This document shows positions 29,131 through 39,951 of a stretch of 64,000 bases of DNA, piece by piece. Under the pieces are notes generated by a model. The model was not told the origin of the DNA and did no database searches. It worked only from the letters and a program-made list of their open reading frames with translations. Made by a program: the position numbers and the translations under genes. The DNA is taken from NCBI RefSeq assembly GCF_034344865.1, contig NZ_CP133774.1, forward strand, positions 2,418,001 to 2,482,000, written 5' to 3'. Position 1 is the first letter of the stretch, and each line of letters starts with the position of its first letter. The DNA is from Pseudomonas sp. 10S4 (GTDB lineage: Bacteria > Pseudomonadota > Gammaproteobacteria > Pseudomonadales > Pseudomonadaceae).

Positions 29131-30318
29131 ATGGCAACGGTAGACCGCTGGCTGCTGCCAGATGGCATCGAAGAAGTACTGCCACCAGAAGCGGCGCGCA
29201 TTGAAGTAGCGCGCCGCCAGGTGTTGGATCTGTTCCAGAGCTGGGGTTACGAGTTTGTCGTGACTCCCCATATCGAGTACCTGGAATCCCTGCTGACCGG
29301 CGCGGGCCAGGACCTGGATCTGCGTACCTTCAAGGTCATCGACCCGCAATCGGGCCGGCAGATGGGTTTCCGTGCGGACATCACGCCGCAAGTGGCGCGC
29401 ATCGATGCGCACACCCTGCGTCGCGAAGGCCCGAGCCGTCTGTGCTATGCCGGCAGCGTGCTGCATGCTCAGCCGCGGGCGTTGTCGTCTTCGCGCAGCC
29501 CGATCCAGTTGGGCGCCGAGTTGTACGGCGACGCCAGCCCGAGCAGCGACGTGGAAGTTATCAGCCTGATGCTGGCCATGCTGCAACTGGCCGATGTGCC
29601 AGACGTGCACATGGACCTCGGTCATGTAGGTATCTACCGTGGCCTGGCCCGCGCCGCCGGTTTGTCCGGTGAAGTCGAGCAACAATTGTTCGACGCATTG
29701 CAACGCAAGGCTATCGACGAGGTCATTACCTTGACCGAAGGCCTGCCTGCCGATCTGTCGGGCATGTTGCGAGCGCTGGTCGACCTGTGTGGCGGCCGTG
29801 AAGTGTTGAGCGCTGCCCGTGAGCGTCTGGCCAATGCGCCGGCGCCGGTACTGGCTGCGCTGGAAGACTTGCTGGCGATTGCCGACCGTCTGTCCACGCG
29901 TTTCCCGGAATTACCGCTTTACTTCGATCTGGGCGAACTGCGCGGCTATCACTACCACACCGGTGTGGTGTTCGCGGTGTTCGTACCGGGTGTTGGCCAA
30001 TCCATTGCCCAGGGCGGTCGTTACGACGACATCGGCGCCGACTTCGGTCGTGCCCGCCCGGCAACGGGTTTCTCTACCGATTTAAAAACCCTGGTGACCC
30101 TGGGGCGTGCTGAGATCGAGCTACCGTCTGGCGGTATCTGGATGCCTGACAGTACGGATGCGGCACTCTGGCAGCAGGTTTGTCAGTTGCGCAGTGAGGG
30201 TCAGCGTGTCGTTCAGGCGTTGCCTGGGCAACCATTGGCCGCCGCCCGTGAAGCGGACTGCGACCGGCAATTGATTCAGCAGAACGGGCTTTGGCAAGTA
30301 TTGCCGCTGGCTTCTTGA
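29131..30318 (+). CDS. hisZ: ATP phosphoribosyltransferase regulatory subunit HisZ
   Basis: A 395-residue class II HisRS-like protein that lacks aminoacylation and instead pairs with short-form HisG in histidine synthesis. The HisRS-like core is seen in [40 protein letters not shown] and [13 protein letters not shown] [16 protein letters not shown]. The ATG follows GGGGAATGGCGTA. It precedes purA by 54 bases, the conserved Pseudomonas pair. Confidence 0.94.
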   Translation: MATVDRWLLPDGIEEVLPPEAARIEVARRQVLDLFQSWGYEFVVTPHIEYLESLLTGAGQDLDLRTFKVIDPQSGRQMGFRADITPQVARIDAHTLRREGPSRLCYAGSVLHAQPRALSSSRSPIQLGAELYGDASPSSDVEVISLMLAMLQLADVPDVHMDLGHVGIYRGLARAAGLSGEVEQQLFDALQRKAIDEVITLTEGLPADLSGMLRALVDLCGGREVLSAARERLANAPAPVLAALEDLLAIADRLSTRFPELPLYFDLGELRGYHYHTGVVFAVFVPGVGQSIAQGGRYDDIGADFGRARPATGFSTDLKTLVTLGRAEIELPSGGIWMPDSTDAALWQQVCQLRSEGQRVVQALPGQPLAAAREADCDRQLIQQNGLWQVLPLAS

Positions 30319-31665
<1,347 letters not shown>

Positions 31666-31684
31666 TAAGTCGTTGATGTAAAAC

Positions 31685-31717
31685 ACAAAGGCCCCTTAAT
31701 TGGGGCCTTTGTCGTTT
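31685..31717 (+). terminator. purA terminator
   Basis: Perfect 11-bp stem ACAAAGGCCCC / GGGGCCTTTGT around TTAATT, then CGTTT. Confidence 0.85.
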
Positions 31718-31804
31718 ATGCCTGCAGGACGGCACAACCTTTGCTGTAATTATCCCTTCTGGCGTGCCATCAATTTAATGGCGTCAAAGCAGAGGGATAT
31801 TCCC

Positions 31805-33739
31805 GTGTCAGCCATTCTCTCACTGTTACAAAGCCGTCTTCTGCGGCCCGTGTTCGTTACCCTTGGTATCGCCCTATTGGTGCAAGTGCTGGTCGCCGTC
31901 GCTCTGACTCGGAGCACAGTCACCGCATTGGAAGCCGATCTTGGAAATCGCTTGGGGGTCGACAGTCAAAAGCTATCTGGTGAACTGGAGCAGGCGGGGC
32001 GTGAAGTCACGTCGAGTCTGGACAGCTTGTCCACCAATACCCGTCAGCGCCTTACCGCCGGTTTGTCCTCGCGTCTGAAGGATGAGCAGGCGCAGTTGCG
32101 TACGACATTGGAAAAAGACCTGAAGGACTCCGCCAACGACATGGCGCAGCTTCTGGCCTCGGTCGCACCTCGCGCCATGTGGGACAGCGACGTTCCGACC
32201 CTGTCTGAATTCGCTCGTCGGGCCCAGCGCAATCCGAACGTGTTGTTTGTGATCTACGACGACGCCACCGGCCAGCATCTGACGCGCTATTTGAACCGCG
32301 AGAACCCGATCAACAAGGCGCTGCTGGAGAAGGGCCAGGGCGAGCGGGCATTGGACAAAGTGCTGGATGCGGCGAAGAACGATCCATCGGTCTACTACCT
32401 CGAAGCCTCAATCAGCCCCAATGGCGTGGAAATCGGCAAGGTCTTGATGGGTGTCTCCACAGCGTCGGTGGAAGTCGATTTGGCAGCTCTCGACAAGCGC
32501 TTCTCGGCGCTGATCGCCAGCAGTGATCAGTTGGTCGGCGATAGCCTCAAAGGCGCGGCGGCGGACAGCGCGGCGGCAATGGGCGCGCGTCTGAAGTCGG
32601 CGCAGTCCACCGCTTCGCAAATGCAGGCCAACACCACCAACACCGTGCAGGAAGCGGCGGGTACTTTGCGCTGGCGCATCGGCATGGGCCTGGCGATTGT
32701 AGGTTTCGGTGTGTTGCTGTTGCTGGCCGTGGTGTTGGGTCGTCGAGTGGTCAATCGCCTGAAAATGCTGATTGCGGCCATGGATGACCTGGCGGCGGGT
32801 GAGGGTGACCTGACCAAGCGTGTGCAGATCAACAGCAAGGACGAAATCGGCGACATGGCCTCGGCGGTCAATCGCTTTGTGGATAAGTTGCAGCCGATCG
32901 TGCGTGAAGCGGGCGACGTGGCCCAGCGCACTGGTGTGGAAATCGGTGCGATGACCTTGCGCAATGCCGGGGCTGATGCGGCGGCCGGTATGCAGCGTGA
33001 TGAAGTGGCCGAGAGCCTGCGCGCGTTGTCGCAAATGGCTGATGAGGCTCAGTCTGAAAGTCATGCGATGCAAGCGGCGTTGCAGCAAGTGGTAGACATC
33101 CGTTCGGCGACTGACGAGAACACTCGGACTTCGGCGAAGGTCGGCAGTCTGATCGAAGCGTTGGCTGGGCAAGTCGACACCGGGGCGAAGGTGATCGAGC
33201 GTCTGGCGCAGCAAAGTGAACAGATTGAAGTGGTGCTGACGGTGATCCACGGGATCGCCGAGCAAACCAACCTGTTGGCGCTGAACGCAGCCATCGAAGC
33301 GGCGCGGGCTGGTGAGACCGGTCGCGGCTTTGCGGTGGTGGCTGACGAAGTGCGGGCGCTGGCGAGCAAGACCCAAAGCTCTACCGGCGACATCCAGGCG
33401 CACATCGTGGCCTTGCAGCAAGGTGCGCGTGAGGCGGTGGCGGCGATTGGTCAGGCCGGGCGTCAGGCCAGCGAAGGTTTGTTGGTATTGCGTGACAGTG
33501 CGCGGCTGCAGCAGTCGGTGCAGGTGTCGGTTGAGCAGGTGCATGCGGCGATTGGTCTGGCGACCCAGGCCGCGGCGCATCAGGCGCAAGGCGCGCAAGC
33601 CGTGCGTGGACGGGTTGAGACCATTCATGCCCAGGCTGAGAAAGCGGCTCAGGCGGTGGTGGAGACCACGGCCAGTGGGAAGGTGCTGGATGGGTTGGCG
33701 GCGCAATTGAAGGCGAGCCTGGGGCAGTTCAGGGCTTAA
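31805..33739 (+). CDS. methyl-accepting chemotaxis protein
   Basis: About 644 residues from a GTG at 31805 ([17 protein letters not shown]), which has AGAGGGA 8 bases upstream; the frame opens at 31700 inside the purA terminator, so upstream starts are unlikely. Membrane segment 1 is at about 14-34 and segment 2 at about 292-312, flanking a roughly 255-residue, mostly helical periplasmic sensor of no recognised ligand class. HAMP follows (about 313-365), then the MCP signalling hairpin with its tip at [19 protein letters not shown]. No C-terminal CheR pentapeptide is present. The ligand is unknown. Confidence 0.93.
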   Translation: MSAILSLLQSRLLRPVFVTLGIALLVQVLVAVALTRSTVTALEADLGNRLGVDSQKLSGELEQAGREVTSSLDSLSTNTRQRLTAGLSSRLKDEQAQLRTTLEKDLKDSANDMAQLLASVAPRAMWDSDVPTLSEFARRAQRNPNVLFVIYDDATGQHLTRYLNRENPINKALLEKGQGERALDKVLDAAKNDPSVYYLEASISPNGVEIGKVLMGVSTASVEVDLAALDKRFSALIASSDQLVGDSLKGAAADSAAAMGARLKSAQSTASQMQANTTNTVQEAAGTLRWRIGMGLAIVGFGVLLLLAVVLGRRVVNRLKMLIAAMDDLAAGEGDLTKRVQINSKDEIGDMASAVNRFVDKLQPIVREAGDVAQRTGVEIGAMTLRNAGADAAAGMQRDEVAESLRALSQMADEAQSESHAMQAALQQVVDIRSATDENTRTSAKVGSLIEALAGQVDTGAKVIERLAQQSEQIEVVLTVIHGIAEQTNLLALNAAIEAARAGETGRGFAVVADEVRALASKTQSSTGDIQAHIVALQQGAREAVAAIGQAGRQASEGLLVLRDSARLQQSVQVSVEQVHAAIGLATQAAAHQAQGAQAVRGRVETIHAQAEKAAQAVVETTASGKVLDGLAAQLKASLGQFRA

Positions 33740-33760
33740 GCCTTTTGTTTGCAGGTCTGA

Positions 33761-33833
33761 CGCTTTCGCGGGCAAGCCTCGCTCCTACAAGGACCATGCG
33801 ATCCCTTGTAGGAGCGAGGCTTGCCCGCGAAGC
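33761..33833. repeat. REPIN with short spacer
   Basis: GCTTTCGCGGGCAAGCCTCG and its complement flank a short middle, forming a nearly perfect 30-bp-arm hairpin. It lies between the converging chemoreceptor and iron permease genes and could act as a transcription barrier. Confidence 0.85.
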
Positions 33834-33836
33834 TTT

Positions 33837-35402
33837 TCAGCGGCTCAAATACATCCGCGTCGTCAACAGATAAACCGGCAGCCCCGACACCAAAATCAAC
33901 AACGCTGCATAAGGCGCCGCCGCCGCAAACTCCACATTCGCGGTATGCGCCCAAACCTCCGTCGCCAGCGTATTCAGCCCGGTCGGACTCAGCAGCAACG
34001 TCGCCGTGAGTTCCTTCATCGCATCCAGAAACACCAGCGCAAACGCTGCGCCGAGTGCCGGAAAAATGATCGGCAATGTCACTCGGCAAAACGCGCTGAA
34101 TGACGACGCACCCAGTGTGCGAGCGGCCTCTTCCAGTTGCGGCGCAGCCTTGTTCAGCGCCGTGCGAATCGGCGCCTGGGCCAGCGGCAGAAACAGCAGC
34201 GCATAGGCGATCAGCAACAGCATCGACGTCTGGTACAGCGCCGGCACATAGTGCAGGGCGAAATACACCAGGGTCAGTGCGATCACCAGGCCTGGTAGCG
34301 CATGCAGCAGATACGGCAAGCGCTCGGCCCAGATCGCCAACTGACCTTTGTAACGCACCACCAGCAACCCCACCGGCACCGCCAGCACCAGGCACAACGC
34401 CGCGCCGCCCAGCGATAGCGCCAGGGACGACAGCAACGCTTCACTGATCGCCGCCACCGGGAACGCTGCCGACGAGCCGACTGCCAGCCAGTACGCCAGC
34501 ATTCCCAGCGGAATGCCGCTGCCGATGATCGCCAGCGCCAGGCAGTAAGCCTGTCCAGCGAAGGCCCAAGGCCCGAGTCGAACCTGTTCTGCATGGCGCG
34601 CCGCGCCCTGGCCGGTGCGTACATGTCGGCCCTTGCCGCGCACGCGCAACTCAAGCCACAGCAACACCAGGCAAAGCGCCAGAAGCACCGCCGAGAGCAT
34701 CGCGGCATTGGCGTTGCTGAATTCCAGTTCGAACTGTTGATAGATCGCCGTGGTGAACGTCTGCAGGCCAATGATCGACAGCGCGCCGAACTCCACCAGC
34801 ATGTGCAGCGCGATCAGCAGCGAACCGGCCAGCAAGGAAGGCCAAAGCAGTGGCAGGGTGATTCTGAAAAACACGCCCCAGCGATTCAGCCCCAGGGTGC
34901 GGGCGGACTCTTCCAGCGATGGGTCAAGATTGCGCAGCGTCGCCGCCACCGGCAGAAATACCAGCGGATACTTGGACAAGGTCATCACCAGAATCGCCCC
35001 GCCCAAGCCTTCGAAATGAGCGCTGAGGGAAACCCAGGTAAAGCTACTGACAAACGCCGGCACCGCAAATGGCAAGCACAGGATCACGCCCCACAGTCGC
35101 CGTCCCTTCAGGTTGCTGCGCTCCAGCAGCCAGGCCAGCGACAGGCCGATCACGCCGCAAGCCAGGGTCACGCCAATCATCAGCGACAGGGTGTTGCGCA
35201 GCAGGCCAAACACATACGGCCGCCACAGCAGATGCAGCGCTTCGGCCCAGCCTGCCTGCCAGGTTTTGAGACCGACATAGGCTAGCGGCAGCAAGCTGAG
35301 CACAACCAGCAATAACACTGGCAGCAGCAGCCAGATCGACGGCCGTTTACGTCGTGGCACGTAACCCCCAGGCGCGGCGGGGGCGGATAGCGATGCGCAC
35401 AT
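33837..35402 (-). CDS. iron(III) ABC transporter permease (FbpB/SfuB/HitB type)
   Basis: A 521-residue permease with about 12 membrane segments in two BPD-transp-1 halves. Each half has an EAA-type loop: ESARTLGLNRWGVFFRITLP and EAARTLGASSFSAFCRVTLP. This fused layout is typical of Fe(III) permeases such as FbpB. Its ATG overlaps the stop of the binding-protein gene (TGATG). No ATPase gene adjoins, so the ATP-binding subunit must be encoded elsewhere. Confidence 0.9.
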   Translation of the reverse strand: MCASLSAPAAPGGYVPRRKRPSIWLLLPVLLLVVLSLLPLAYVGLKTWQAGWAEALHLLWRPYVFGLLRNTLSLMIGVTLACGVIGLSLAWLLERSNLKGRRLWGVILCLPFAVPAFVSSFTWVSLSAHFEGLGGAILVMTLSKYPLVFLPVAATLRNLDPSLEESARTLGLNRWGVFFRITLPLLWPSLLAGSLLIALHMLVEFGALSIIGLQTFTTAIYQQFELEFSNANAAMLSAVLLALCLVLLWLELRVRGKGRHVRTGQGAARHAEQVRLGPWAFAGQAYCLALAIIGSGIPLGMLAYWLAVGSSAAFPVAAISEALLSSLALSLGGAALCLVLAVPVGLLVVRYKGQLAIWAERLPYLLHALPGLVIALTLVYFALHYVPALYQTSMLLLIAYALLFLPLAQAPIRTALNKAAPQLEEAARTLGASSFSAFCRVTLPIIFPALGAAFALVFLDAMKELTATLLLSPTGLNTLATEVWAHTANVEFAAAAPYAALLILVSGLPVYLLTTRMYLSR

Positions 35403-36412
35403 CAGTTCAAGCCAACGTCACGTTCCAGATCCAGAGCTTCTTCGGCATTGCCGAGGTCGGCTGGCGTGACTTTGGGGGCTTCGAGTTCGCTGAACGGCTT
35501 GAGCCCACGATCCGATTCCATACCTTTGTGCAGCGGATATTCGGCGGTGGTCTGGGTGATCACGCGCTGACCTTCTTCGCTGGCCATGTAGGCGAGCAAT
35601 TGCTGGGCTTCTTTTGGATGTTTGCTGGATTTCAGCACGGCAGCGCTGGAAACGGTGATCAGTCCGCCGACGTCGCCGCCAGTGAAGTAATGCAGTTTCG
35701 AGTCGAGCTGGCCTTTTTCGCGCTGCAAGGCGAACCAGTAATAGTTGTTTACCAGCACGGTCGCGACTTCGCCGTTTTCCACAGCTTTGAGGGCGACCAT
35801 GTTGTTGCTGTAAACCTTGCCGAACGCGCGCAGGCCGGTCAGCCATTCTTCGGCAGCGTCCATGCCGTGGGTCTTGATGATCGCCACGGCTTGTTCCTGG
35901 AAGGCGCCGCTGGAAGGTACGAAACCGACCTTGCCTTGCCATTTTGGATCGGAGAATTCCATGACCGATTTCGGCAGGTCTTTTTCATCGACCAGTTTCG
36001 GGTTGAAGGCGACCACGCGGACCCGGGCGGTGATGCCGATCCAGGTGCCGTTGCCCGCGACGTAATCTTTCGGCAGGACGGCGAGGGTGGCGGCATCGGC
36101 CTGAGCCAGCAGGCCTTGTTCGCCGAGCTTGTTCAGTGGCGGCGATTCTTCGGTGTAGATCACATCGGCCGGGGAGCGATCGCCTTCTTCGACGACCTGG
36201 CTGGCGAGCTGGTTGCTGCTGCCTTTACGCACATTGACGTGAATCCCGGTCTTGGCTTCAAAGGCTTTGGCGACAGCGTCGCCGACTTCCTTGTGTTGGC
36301 CGTTATAGAGCGTCAGGGATACCGGGTCGGCGGCTTGGGTGAGGGGAGTGGCGAGTGCCAGGCCGAGGAGGGTAAAGGTCAGGCCGCGGCGCAGGGTATT
36401 TCGAAACATCAT
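35402..36412 (-). CDS. iron(III) ABC transporter substrate-binding protein (FbpA/HitA type)
   Basis: A 336-residue periplasmic protein with a signal peptide cleaved after about residue 27 (LTQA-ADP). The family marks are TLYNGQHKEVGDAVAKAFE at the N-terminus of the mature protein and the VNNYYWFALQ segment, whose adjacent tyrosines are the iron ligands in FbpA. It delivers Fe3+ to the permease encoded just downstream. A Fur-like box lies about 40 bases upstream of the ATG. Confidence 0.9.
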   Translation of the reverse strand: MMFRNTLRRGLTFTLLGLALATPLTQAADPVSLTLYNGQHKEVGDAVAKAFEAKTGIHVNVRKGSSNQLASQVVEEGDRSPADVIYTEESPPLNKLGEQGLLAQADAATLAVLPKDYVAGNGTWIGITARVRVVAFNPKLVDEKDLPKSVMEFSDPKWQGKVGFVPSSGAFQEQAVAIIKTHGMDAAEEWLTGLRAFGKVYSNNMVALKAVENGEVATVLVNNYYWFALQREKGQLDSKLHYFTGGDVGGLITVSSAAVLKSSKHPKEAQQLLAYMASEEGQRVITQTTAEYPLHKGMESDRGLKPFSELEAPKVTPADLGNAEEALDLERDVGLN

Positions 36413-36449
36413 TCGCAGGGTTCCTCACTGTCGCATTGCAAAAACTTGC

Positions 36450-36468
36450 AACAATGATAAACGATATT
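36450..36468 (-). promoter_or_regulatory. candidate Fur box upstream of the iron transporter
   Basis: AACAATGATAAACGATATT matches the 19-base Fur consensus (GATAATGATAATCATTATC) at 13 of 19 positions and lies 38 bases before the binding-protein start. The context (Fe3+ uptake) makes iron repression likely. Confidence 0.5.
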
Positions 36469-36530
36469 GCTTCTCAAGTGCGCCTTGCGGGCTGGTAGAG
36501 GGTTGGCCGAAGGTGGCTAGTGCGGGCTTT

Positions 36531-36651
36531 TGTGGCGAGGGAGCTTGCTCCCGTTCGGCTGCGAAGCAGTCGTAAAACCGGATCATAAGGTTTATCGGGA
36601 AGGGGAGGGGGCCGCTTCGCACCCCAGCGGGAGCAAGCTCCCTCGCCACAA
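36531..36651. repeat. REPIN, TGTGGCGAGGGA family
   Basis: TGTGGCGAGGGAGCTTGCTC at the left and its complement at the right; 121 bases. Between the iron-transporter promoter and the tRNA-Leu units. Confidence 0.85.
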
Positions 36652-36689
36652 AAAAGCGGTGCCGAAGGGTATTTTCAGGCCAGAAACGC

Positions 36690-36713
36690 AAAAACCCGCT
36701 TTCGCGGGTTTTT
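36690..36713 (-). terminator. terminator of the first tRNA-Leu unit
   Basis: AAAAACCCGC-TTTC-GCGGGTTTTT, read leftward it ends in a T-tract 34 bases after the tRNA 3' end. It is identical to the hairpin at 36936-36959. Confidence 0.85.
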
Positions 36714-36746
36714 GTGAAATCCCAGAGCGAGCTCTGAAATTTGAAT

Positions 36747-36833
36747 TGGTGCCCAGAAGAAGACTCGAACTTCCACGACCTTGCGGTCACCAGCACCTGA
36801 AGCTGGCGTGTCTACCAATTTCACCATCTGGGC
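36747..36833 (-). tRNA. tRNA-Leu (anticodon CAG)
   Basis: An 87-nt gene on the minus strand with encoded CCA. The acceptor GCCCAGA pairs with TCTGGGC. The anticodon stem-loop CCAGC-TTCAGGT-GCTGG gives CAG, reading CUG. A long variable arm (TGACCGCAAGGTC) is typical of a class II leucine tRNA, and GTTCGAGTC is the T loop. It has its own promoter and terminator and is identical to the copy at 36999-37085. Confidence 0.95.
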
Positions 36834-36867
36834 ATAATCTTCAGCGTTGCCGCTGTTGATGTGGCGC

Positions 36868-36896
36868 ACTATACGGAGAGCTTTTTGATCTGTAAA
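36868..36896 (-). promoter_or_regulatory. sigma-70 promoter of the first tRNA-Leu
   Basis: Leftward TTTACA, a 17-base spacer, then TATAGT, followed by a GC-rich discriminator (GCGCC) typical of stable-RNA promoters. Confidence 0.8.
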
Positions 36897-36935
36897 CCCC
36901 TGATTTGGTTTTAATAAATCAGAAGCTCAGAATGC

Positions 36936-36959
36936 AAAAACCCGCTTTCGCGGGTTTTT
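36936..36959 (-). terminator. terminator of the second tRNA-Leu unit
   Basis: Same stem as the first unit (AAAAACCCGC / GCGGGTTTTT around TTTC), 39 bases after the tRNA 3' end. Confidence 0.85.
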
Positions 36960-36998
36960 GTGTGAGCCTTGAAATTGATCTAATCTCAAGCTCTAAAT

Positions 36999-37085
36999 TG
37001 GTGCCCAGAAGAAGACTCGAACTTCCACGACCTTGCGGTCACCAGCACCTGAAGCTGGCGTGTCTACCAATTTCACCATCTGGGC
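36999..37085 (-). tRNA. tRNA-Leu (anticodon CAG), second copy
   Basis: Identical in sequence to the copy at 36747-36833, including encoded CCA. It has its own promoter (37122-37150) and terminator (36936-36959), so the whole transcription unit of about 250 bases is duplicated in tandem. Confidence 0.95.
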
Positions 37086-37121
37086 AGTATCGGCAACGCT
37101 AGTACGTCGTCGATGGCGCGC

Positions 37122-37150
37122 ACTATACGGAGCGTCTTTTTAACTGTAAA
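37122..37150 (-). promoter_or_regulatory. sigma-70 promoter of the second tRNA-Leu
   Basis: Leftward TTTACA-N17-TATAGT followed by GCGCGCC. The -35 and -10 hexamers are the same as those of the first unit, while the spacer differs at several bases. Confidence 0.8.
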
Positions 37151-37311
37151 CCCCTTGCATCAAAAAAACCGGGAATATTTCGCCGGTGGCATTTAATTCA
37201 GCTTCGCGGTGTCAATAAAGGGCTTTAGATGGGCTGTCATAGCCTGAAATTTCCCGTTTCATTACGCCTATGCCAAACTAACCCGCATATAGACAAGGTG
37301 AAAACTCTCTA

Positions 37312-39951
37312 ATGGCCGATTGGCAGTCCCTCGATCCCGAGGCCGCTCGTGAAGCGGAAAAATATGAAAACCCTATTCCTAGCCGCGAACTGATCCTTCA
37401 GCACCTTGCTGATCGAGGTTCGCCTGCTAACCGCGAGCAGCTGGTCGAAGAGTTTGGTCTGACCACAGAAGACCAGCTCGAAGCCCTGCGCCGCCGCCTG
37501 CGCGCCATGGAGCGCGACGCTCAACTCATCTATACCCGTCGCGGCACTTATGCGCCGGTGGACAAGCTCGACCTGATCCTGGGCCGCATCAGCGGTCACC
37601 GTGACGGCTTCGGCTTCCTGGTCCCGGACGACGGCAGTGACGACCTGTTCATGAGCCCGGCGCAAATGCGCCTGGTATTCGACGGCGACCGTGCCCTGGC
37701 CCGTGTTTCCGGCCTGGACCGTCGCGGTCGCCGCGAAGGGATGATCGTCGAAGTGGTGTCCCGTGCTCACGAGACCATCGTCGGTCGTTACTTCGAAGAG
37801 GGCGGTATCGGCTTCGTGGTCGCGGATAACCCGAAGATCCAGCAAGAAGTGCTGGTTACCCCGGGCCGCAACGCCAACGCCCAGATCGGTCAATTCGTTG
37901 AAGTGAAGATCACTCACTGGCCGACACCACGCTTCCAGCCGCAAGGCGATGTGGTTGAAGTTGTGGGTAACTACATGGCGCCGGGCATGGAAATCGACGT
38001 CGCCCTGCGCGCGTACGATATCCCGCACGTATGGCCTGAGGCGGTGTTGAAAGAAGCCGCCAAGCTCAAGCCGGAAGTCGAAGAGAAAGACAAAGAGAAG
38101 CGCATCGACCTGCGCCATCTGCCGTTCGTAACCATCGACGGTGAAGATGCGCGCGACTTCGATGACGCGGTTTACTGCGAATCCAAGCCAGGCAAGCTGC
38201 GCCTGTTCTCCGGTGGCTGGAAGTTGTACGTGGCGATTGCCGACGTCTCCAGCTACGTGAAAATCGGTTCGGCGCTGGACAACGAATCCCAGGTTCGTGG
38301 CAACTCGGTGTACTTCCCCGAGCGCGTCGTGCCGATGCTGCCAGAGCAACTATCCAACGGCCTGTGCTCGCTGAACCCGCACGTCGATCGCCTGGCCATG
38401 GTTTGCGAGATGACCATCTCCAAATCCGGCGAGATGACCGACTACTGCTTCTACGAAGCGGTGATCCACTCCCACGCTCGTCTGACTTACAACAAAGTCA
38501 GCGCGATGCTCGAAACGCCGAAACTCACCGAAGCACGTCAGCTTCGCGGCGAGTACACCGACGTTCTGCCGCATCTGAAGCAGCTTTACGCACTGTACAA
38601 AGTGCTGCTGGGTGCTCGTCACGTGCGTGGTGCGATTGATTTCGAAACGCAGGAAACCCGGATCATCTTCGGCACCGAGCGCAAGATTGCTGAAATCCGT
38701 CCGACCGTGCGTAACGATGCGCACAAACTGATCGAGGAGTGCATGCTGGCGGCCAACGTGGCCACGGCTGAATTCCTGAAGAAACACGAAATTCCTGCGC
38801 TGTATCGCGTGCACAACGGTCCGCCACCGGAGCGTCTGGAAAAACTGCGCGCCTTCCTGGGCGAGCTCGGCCTGTCCCTGCACAAAGGCAAGGACGGCCC
38901 GTCGCCGAAGGATTACCAGGCATTGCTGGCGAGCATCAAGGACCGTCCGGATTTCCACCTGATCCAGACCGTCATGCTGCGTTCGTTGAGCCAGGCGGTG
39001 TACAGCGCTGATAACCAGGGCCACTTTGGCCTGAATTACGAAGCCTATACCCACTTCACCTCGCCGATCCGCCGCTACCCGGACTTGCTCACGCACCGGG
39101 CGATTCGCAGCGTCATCCATTCGAAAATGGACACCCCGCACGTTCGCCGTGCCGGTGCGATGACCATTCCGAAGGCGCGCATCTATCCGTACGACGAAGC
39201 GACCCTGGAACAGCTCGGCGAGCAATGCTCGATGAGCGAACGCCGTGCCGACGAAGCGACCCGGGACGTAGTGAACTGGCTCAAGTGCGAGTTCATGAAA
39301 GACCGCGTGGGCGAGTCGTTCCCTGGTGTGATCACCGCCGTGACCGGTTTCGGCCTGTTCGTCGAGCTGACCGACATCTACGTCGAAGGCCTGGTGCACG
39401 TCACCGCGCTGCCGGGCGATTACTACCACTTCGATCCTGTGCACCACCGCCTCGCCGGTGAGCGTACCGGTCGTAGCTTCCGCCTCGGCGACACCGTTGA
39501 AGTGCGCGTGATGCGCGTAGACCTCGACGAACGCAAGATCGACTTCGAGATGGCTGAAAAGACCATCAGCGCGCCGATCGGTCGCAAGAAGCGCGGTACT
39601 GAAGCCACCGCACCTGCTGCCTCTGCTGCAAAAACGGCTGCAGAACCGGCTCCGGCGAAAACCGGTCGTCGTCCTGTCAAGGAAAAGGCTCCAGAAGCCT
39701 ATCGCCCAAGCGATGCGGCGGCGAAAAACGCCGAGCTGCGCAAAAGCCGTGAAATGAAGCAGGCGTTGCTGTCTGAAGCGAAAAGCGGCGGTAAAGCGGC
39801 GTCTGGGGGAAAGACCGGACGGTCGGCGCCTGAAAAGGCTCCCGGCGGCAAGCCAGCGAAACCGAGTAAACACCGTAAAGGCCCGCCAAAAGCGGGTTCG
39901 GCTCCAGCTGCCAAAAGCGGCGGGGCGCGTAAACCTAAGGCCAAGTCATGA
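37312..39951 (+). CDS. rnr: ribonuclease R
   Basis: An 879-residue RNase R, the processive 3'-to-5' exoribonuclease that degrades structured RNA. Order: N-terminal helix-turn-helix (about 20-75), cold-shock domains, RNB catalytic domain (TIDGEDARDFDDAVYCE with the metal-binding aspartates, then YTHFTSPIRRYPDLLTHRAI), S1 domain (about 650-730), and a Lys/Ala/Pro-rich basic tail of about 130 residues. ATG preceded by AAGGTG. Its stop overlaps the rlmB start. Confidence 0.96.
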   Translation: MADWQSLDPEAAREAEKYENPIPSRELILQHLADRGSPANREQLVEEFGLTTEDQLEALRRRLRAMERDAQLIYTRRGTYAPVDKLDLILGRISGHRDGFGFLVPDDGSDDLFMSPAQMRLVFDGDRALARVSGLDRRGRREGMIVEVVSRAHETIVGRYFEEGGIGFVVADNPKIQQEVLVTPGRNANAQIGQFVEVKITHWPTPRFQPQGDVVEVVGNYMAPGMEIDVALRAYDIPHVWPEAVLKEAAKLKPEVEEKDKEKRIDLRHLPFVTIDGEDARDFDDAVYCESKPGKLRLFSGGWKLYVAIADVSSYVKIGSALDNESQVRGNSVYFPERVVPMLPEQLSNGLCSLNPHVDRLAMVCEMTISKSGEMTDYCFYEAVIHSHARLTYNKVSAMLETPKLTEARQLRGEYTDVLPHLKQLYALYKVLLGARHVRGAIDFETQETRIIFGTERKIAEIRPTVRNDAHKLIEECMLAANVATAEFLKKHEIPALYRVHNGPPPERLEKLRAFLGELGLSLHKGKDGPSPKDYQALLASIKDRPDFHLIQTVMLRSLSQAVYSADNQGHFGLNYEAYTHFTSPIRRYPDLLTHRAIRSVIHSKMDTPHVRRAGAMTIPKARIYPYDEATLEQLGEQCSMSERRADEATRDVVNWLKCEFMKDRVGESFPGVITAVTGFGLFVELTDIYVEGLVHVTALPGDYYHFDPVHHRLAGERTGRSFRLGDTVEVRVMRVDLDERKIDFEMAEKTISAPIGRKKRGTEATAPAASAAKTAAEPAPAKTGRRPVKEKAPEAYRPSDAAAKNAELRKSREMKQALLSEAKSGGKAASGGKTGRSAPEKAPGGKPAKPSKHRKGPPKAGSAPAAKSGGARKPKAKS

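Larger units (their letters stand above)
36413..37311. other. 899-base region between the iron transporter and rnr
   Basis: Contains the Fur-like box, a REPIN, two complete tRNA-Leu transcription units and the rnr upstream region (37151-37311). The last part has TTGCATCAAAAAAACCGGGA and a CCTATGCCAAACTA stretch but no promoter that I can call with confidence. Confidence 0.7.
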
